The notes beneath the pieces were generated by a model. That model did no database searches. It was not told where the DNA came from and saw nothing but the letters and a program-made list of their open reading frames with translations. Below are positions 59,886 through 64,000 of a DNA stretch of 64,000 nt, piece after piece. The first letter of the stretch is position 1. Every line of letters starts with the position of its first letter. The position numbers were made by a program, and so were the translations under genes. Source of the stretch: Apostichopus japonicus (lineage: Eukaryota > Echinodermata > Holothuroidea > Aspidochirotida > Stichopodidae); contig NC_092576.1 in NCBI RefSeq assembly GCF_037975245.1, positions 32,776,611-32,840,610 of the forward strand, given 5' to 3'.

Positions 59886-60228
59886 CATGACGCCATGGGA
59901 ATCGGAAAATTAGAGTAAACAAAGTTCAAACGCCGAAAAGGGTAAATTCATTCTCAATATTCAACTTGAAAAATCAAGTTTTAAACTGGCAGATTGGTTG
60001 ATACATGTTCTAGAGAACATTCTTTGATGGATCCCAAAAATATAGGGACTTTGAAATTTTCGTGTCATGGCCACTTTAATATCAAACTATTGGGAACCAG
60101 AAAATAATATTATATTAGAGAAAGAATACAGTGGCAGTCTGGCTGATTATGTAAAATATATTATACAAAATAGGCCTATTATATCATATATTAACATAAT
60201 CATAAAATATTATAAGTAGAATATAGTA

Positions 60229-60645
60229 TTACAGGCATGTAACAAATATTTGTTGTGCTGCCCTCACCATGCGTCGGATATGTGCCGCTAGATAACCAGC
60301 TAACCATAAAGGAGATGAAGAAAGGCCTATAACGTTTCTCAATTTATTCATCACTTGAATGTGTGTCGCACAACTGTAAAACAAACTAAATGATAACAAT
60401 ACTAGCACATTACTTAAGTATATAATCACTGCAATAAATACGATAAAGATCATACTCAGAACAGTGAAAATAAATATTATTGAGTATGACAGAGATGAGA
60501 ACAGACGTTCAATTCCAATGAACAAATCAGCTGATACAATCCGACGAATTAGAAGGGTCGAGGATGGCCAATTGAGAAATGAGACTAATAAGTCGGATGT
60601 GATGATGAACCAATCAGCTGCAATGGAATGATCATCTACAGCCAA
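60229..60645 (-). other. Hydrophobic open frame, unidentified
   Basis: 138 codons with a long hydrophobic middle (IIFIFTVLSMIFIVFIAVII and onward), enough for two membrane spans. No family recognised, no splice or promoter context. AT-rich DNA easily gives such frames, so this is weak. Confidence 0.2.
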
Positions 60646-61049
60646 ATATTATATTTAAATTAAATTGTGGTACATTACTATCGTCATGATTATAGTATAC
60701 TCGTGGAAGTATTGTTATATTATTTATTGCTCTCGATCGATCCTGAGCTTTAATCATTCAATTCTGGATAAATCTGGATCATACAAATAACAATAGTCAA
60801 GCACATTTTGTTTATAAATTTGTATTCAGAGATGATTCCCATGGCTATATATTGAAAGAAAACCAATAGCGATGGCAGTTTGCCTTCTTTCTAACAGTTT
60901 CAATTAAAAAAAGGATATATTGAAATATGTCAGTACTGAGATAGAAATTTGGAACTTTCGGAGTGATTATCGATCAGTGTTAAATACTGGATCGAATCTC
61001 CTAGAATCATTGCAGTTATAATTCCGTTAATTGTCTTTCCTTCCTTCAG

Positions 61050-61255
61050 ATTCCCATCTCCTATCTGTATCTGAATGAGTCCTTCAGTAATATTGATGCT
61101 GGTGACATCATCCTACATTCAGGGCTACGTCTGTCATGTCCTGTATCAGTAAAGAAGGTTGTAATATATGCAAAGAGAGGAAGAGAAATGACAGAGACAG
61201 AGGTTGTTGATATATTGAAGTTTGTACAAGAGTCACATCTATTGGAGCAGCTAGA
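61050..61255 (+). CDS. NLR repeat module B4
   Basis: 206-bp exon after TTTCCTTCCTTCAG, donor GTGAGT. It starts IPISYLYLNESFSNIDAG, then ILHSGLRLSCPVSVKKVVI and EMTETEVVDILKFVQESHLL. Recent duplicate of B3, exon and flanking intron alike. Confidence 0.9.
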
Positions 61256-62114
61256 GTGAGTATCACAATGAGTATTATATCCACACATATCCTTACAACA
61301 CTTTCATATATAGTATACTTTCCTATAAACAATCATACAACTTAAGGGAACAACACTTTTGAGTATGGTATTCAGTCACTTCTTCAAATGCTTGTGTTTA
61401 CCGAGCAATTGAAAATTAAAAGTGCTTGTAGAGGCCTAGGGTGAGCCTCATGTCATTCAAATCATAGAAAATGGTTTTTGGTTTAAAATGATGAAACTTC
61501 ATGAGTTACCGAGAAAAAGAACTTAACGAGATACATCAGGTAGAGCTTAGCCATTGTGTACTTGAAGCAACGCCACATTTATGTATGCAAACGTTGTTAA
61601 ACGTTCCTCATGGATGGAAAAGTTATTCTTCCGATTGTCTTAGATTGGACAGTCAGTTGTCTAATATTTGATCTTCTAAAGAAATGTTACATTTTCTTAA
61701 AAAGTAAGTTAATAATGAACATTAAGATTGAGCAATTGCACATCTCTTTAAAGAAATGTATGTGTTAAATATAACTCTCCCCCTCCTCCCCTACCTCAAG
61801 AATCTTTCTTCAGTCTAGGATAAGCATACATGTAAAATGATCACTCAGTTGCACTGGTAAGACCCTGCGTGTTATCATCTTGTGTTTTTGTAAGGAATCA
61901 CCTAAGGATATTCCGTTGTATTCCAATTTCGGTTCATAACAACATAAATATATTTAGTGTAAAAATATTCATATTGAATGTAACAGGAACATTTAATACC
62001 CATATACAAAGGTTCAATAACTTATCAAAAAAGTGTTGAAATACTAGTTTACCCACTATATAACTGTGTTAATTTATAACATTTATCTTGTTGTTCTTCA
62101 TTTCTACTACAAAG
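61256..62114 (+). other. Intron B4-C4
   Basis: A shortened relative of intron B3-C3. No additional feature. Confidence 0.6.
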
Positions 62115-62191
62115 GTTTGGTGGTTGTCTGCTGCCTTCTATTTCCTCTTCGGAAGAAATTCTTGCAGAATTTAAAACTAGAGACATTAAAG
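62115..62191 (+). CDS. NLR repeat module C4
   Basis: 77-bp exon after TACTACAAAG, donor GTATGT. In frame it reads EFGGCLLPSISSSEEILAEF then KTRDIK. Duplicate of C3. Confidence 0.88.
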
Positions 62192-62485
62192 GTATGTCTT
62201 TCGTCGAAAGTATTTTTTTTATAGTATTTTAGTTTATCAGATCTTCTGGCATTCGTTCTTGCACCCCCCCCCCACACCAAAAAAATTAAAGAAATAAAGA
62301 AATCATGTTATTTTTTGTTCAGGCGTTACTTTATCATATCATTATTCTTTAAACCAAAAGCTGTTATAAAACGATAAGGATGACAGTGATGGAAGGATAT
62401 AAACATTGTTAACTTATACTTAAATTAATAAATATAAAATGAGTGGTATGGAAGATACATATATGTGGACTATAGATATATGTGA

Positions 62486-62848
<363 letters not shown>

Positions 62849-62937
62849 TTAATCCGTTCTTCTCTGTAGATGAATCTGTCATATTATGTTATGCATTGTT
62901 CATTCTCTTGCACATGTTTGTGTCTCGGACATCTTAG

Positions 62938-62990
62938 TGTTGTGGAAGAGCTACGGTTACAGTCTGAATCTTCAGTCCGGTGCTTGGGAG
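62938..62990 (+). CDS. NLR repeat module D4
   Basis: 53-bp exon after GGACATCTTAG, donor GTATGT. In frame it reads VLWKSYGYSLNLQSGAWE. Duplicate of D3. It ends at a phase-0 border, so another A module is expected beyond the window. Confidence 0.9.
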
Positions 62991-64000
62991 GTATGTTTTG
63001 TTTTTAGGCCTATTATTTTCACGTATATGTGTATAAAACATTTTGAAATAGAAATAATCAAATACTTGCGTCCAAGTTCTTTGGAAATAACTACCAATTT
63101 TCTACAAACAAAGAGGGAAAAAAAAAGCGGTTACATTAATATTAATTTGAACCCAAACTGAAACTCGAATATGGCAATACCCGAGCTACGAATACTGGTG
63201 GTGTCACATCACAACCATCACCAAACGATTACATATTTGTAATAAATAACTGATATAGTATGTTCATATGACGACAGAAACTCTCCTCTGGCACATGGAT
63301 TGGTTATGGTATGTAACCAACACATAATAACATTTGAGAAACACAATCCTATATATTACATTAACATTGTCACTACAATGTGTGTGGTTTACAAGACCCT
63401 GCATATATGTAGACTGCTAGTAAACCTGCATGCTCCATACTTTAAGTACCGTGTGAAGACGGTTTCGATTTGCTTTTTATATTTTCGATATTAAAAAGTT
63501 CTTCAGATAACATTAACTCTTATTTCCATTATTTTCAAAAAGAATTTAGATTTGTTGGGGTGGGGTGGAGTAGGTGTTGGGGAATCCTTCAAAACTATTT
63601 ACACGCAATCAAAAGCAATGATGACACATTACTTACGCTACAAATTCTTGGTAGAATATTATTTTTACTTCTTTGACAATTTATTTGGTTCAATCATCTA
63701 GAATGGCATTTTAGCTTGATCAATAAGAGTCTTATCATTAATACTGACAGTTTGACGACCAACAATATAAGCTGCATAAACTGCTGCTGCTCGTTCAAAT
63801 CAAATGTACATAACAGTGAATGGGAAATGCATCATGTTTCGTTATCTGATTATAATGGAGTCGTCTATAAAACAATGTTATTAAAAAAAAAAATGCCAAT
63901 AGAAAAACATGCCAACAAAACGCATTTATAAATAAAACCAGAATCAAAATGCATTGAGGTTTCGATAACTTCAATGCACTAGACTTCTGCTTGTTAGTAT
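62991..64000 (+). other. Intron after D4 (to window end)
   Basis: Relative of intron D3-A3; no exon seen. In the older copy the next A exon starts 1737 bp after D3, which here would fall about 0.7 kb past the window. Confidence 0.6.

Larger units (their letters stand above)
55216..60075. mobile_element. TTAA-flanked DNA element, 4.9 kb, carrying a P2X7-tail-like pseudogene
   Basis: Ends AGAGGCCATGACACGAAAAA (from 55216) and, in complement, AGTGGCCATGACACGAAAAT (to 60075) are bordered by TTAA (55212-55215, 60076-60079). TTAA duplication points to the Kolobok or piggyBac superfamilies; no transposase is visible. TGACGTCA lies 180 bp inside the left end and 190 bp inside the right end. A reverse-strand gene starts near the right end (ATG at 59734) and reaches at least 58753. 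The end sequences resemble those of the 16708-26659 element (AGAGG-YATGA-A-GRAAAA). Inserted in NLR intron A3-B4. Confidence 0.75.

Overview
The window looks like nuclear DNA of an animal: AT-rich, intron-containing, packed with transposable-element debris, with one recognisable multi-exon gene. The gene is a NACHT-type NLR of the large, lineage-expanded kind seen in echinoderms, amphioxus and other marine invertebrate deuterostomes. Together with Penelope-like retroelements and a P2X7-tail-like zinc domain this suggests a marine invertebrate deuterostome. A sea cucumber is my best guess, but that is inference.

Layout. Positions 1-28,060 hold no intact gene and are a mosaic of repeats. There are DNA transposons with short terminal inverted repeats and 4-bp target duplications (2416-5326, 8973-10009, 14119-14873, 19670-24338) and a related-looking element without a clear duplication (6607-7400). 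There are long AGGTCA-rich repeats (8561-11926, 12296-13400), a 10-kb composite element flanked by TTAA (16708-26659), and a 5'-truncated Penelope-like element (18.25-19.2 kb). Four of the DNA elements are each studded with their own 13-17 bp motif in both orientations.

From 28,061 to 62,990 sixteen exons on the + strand can be joined into one open NLR reading frame. A large NACHT exon is followed by four rounds of a repeating exon cassette A-B-C-D (about 40, 69-98, 25 and 18-20 codons). Intron phases are the same in every round (A-0-B-2-C-1-D-0-A), so a whole cassette can be added without shifting the frame. Neighbouring cassettes and their introns are recent duplicates. The 5' exons (death-fold or similar) and the 3' end are not in the window.

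The introns have absorbed further elements: a GIY-YIG fragment between AT microsatellites (32.5-33.1 kb), a second AGGTCA repeat (36387-38131), an inverted (twin-primed) Penelope-like fragment (51.06-52.06 kb), and a TTAA-flanked element (55216-60075) carrying a broken gene with a P2X7 C-terminal-like domain. Three Penelope-type fragments end in hammerhead-ribozyme-like sequences. Two TTAA elements share a TGACGTCA palindrome 173-190 bp inside all four ends.
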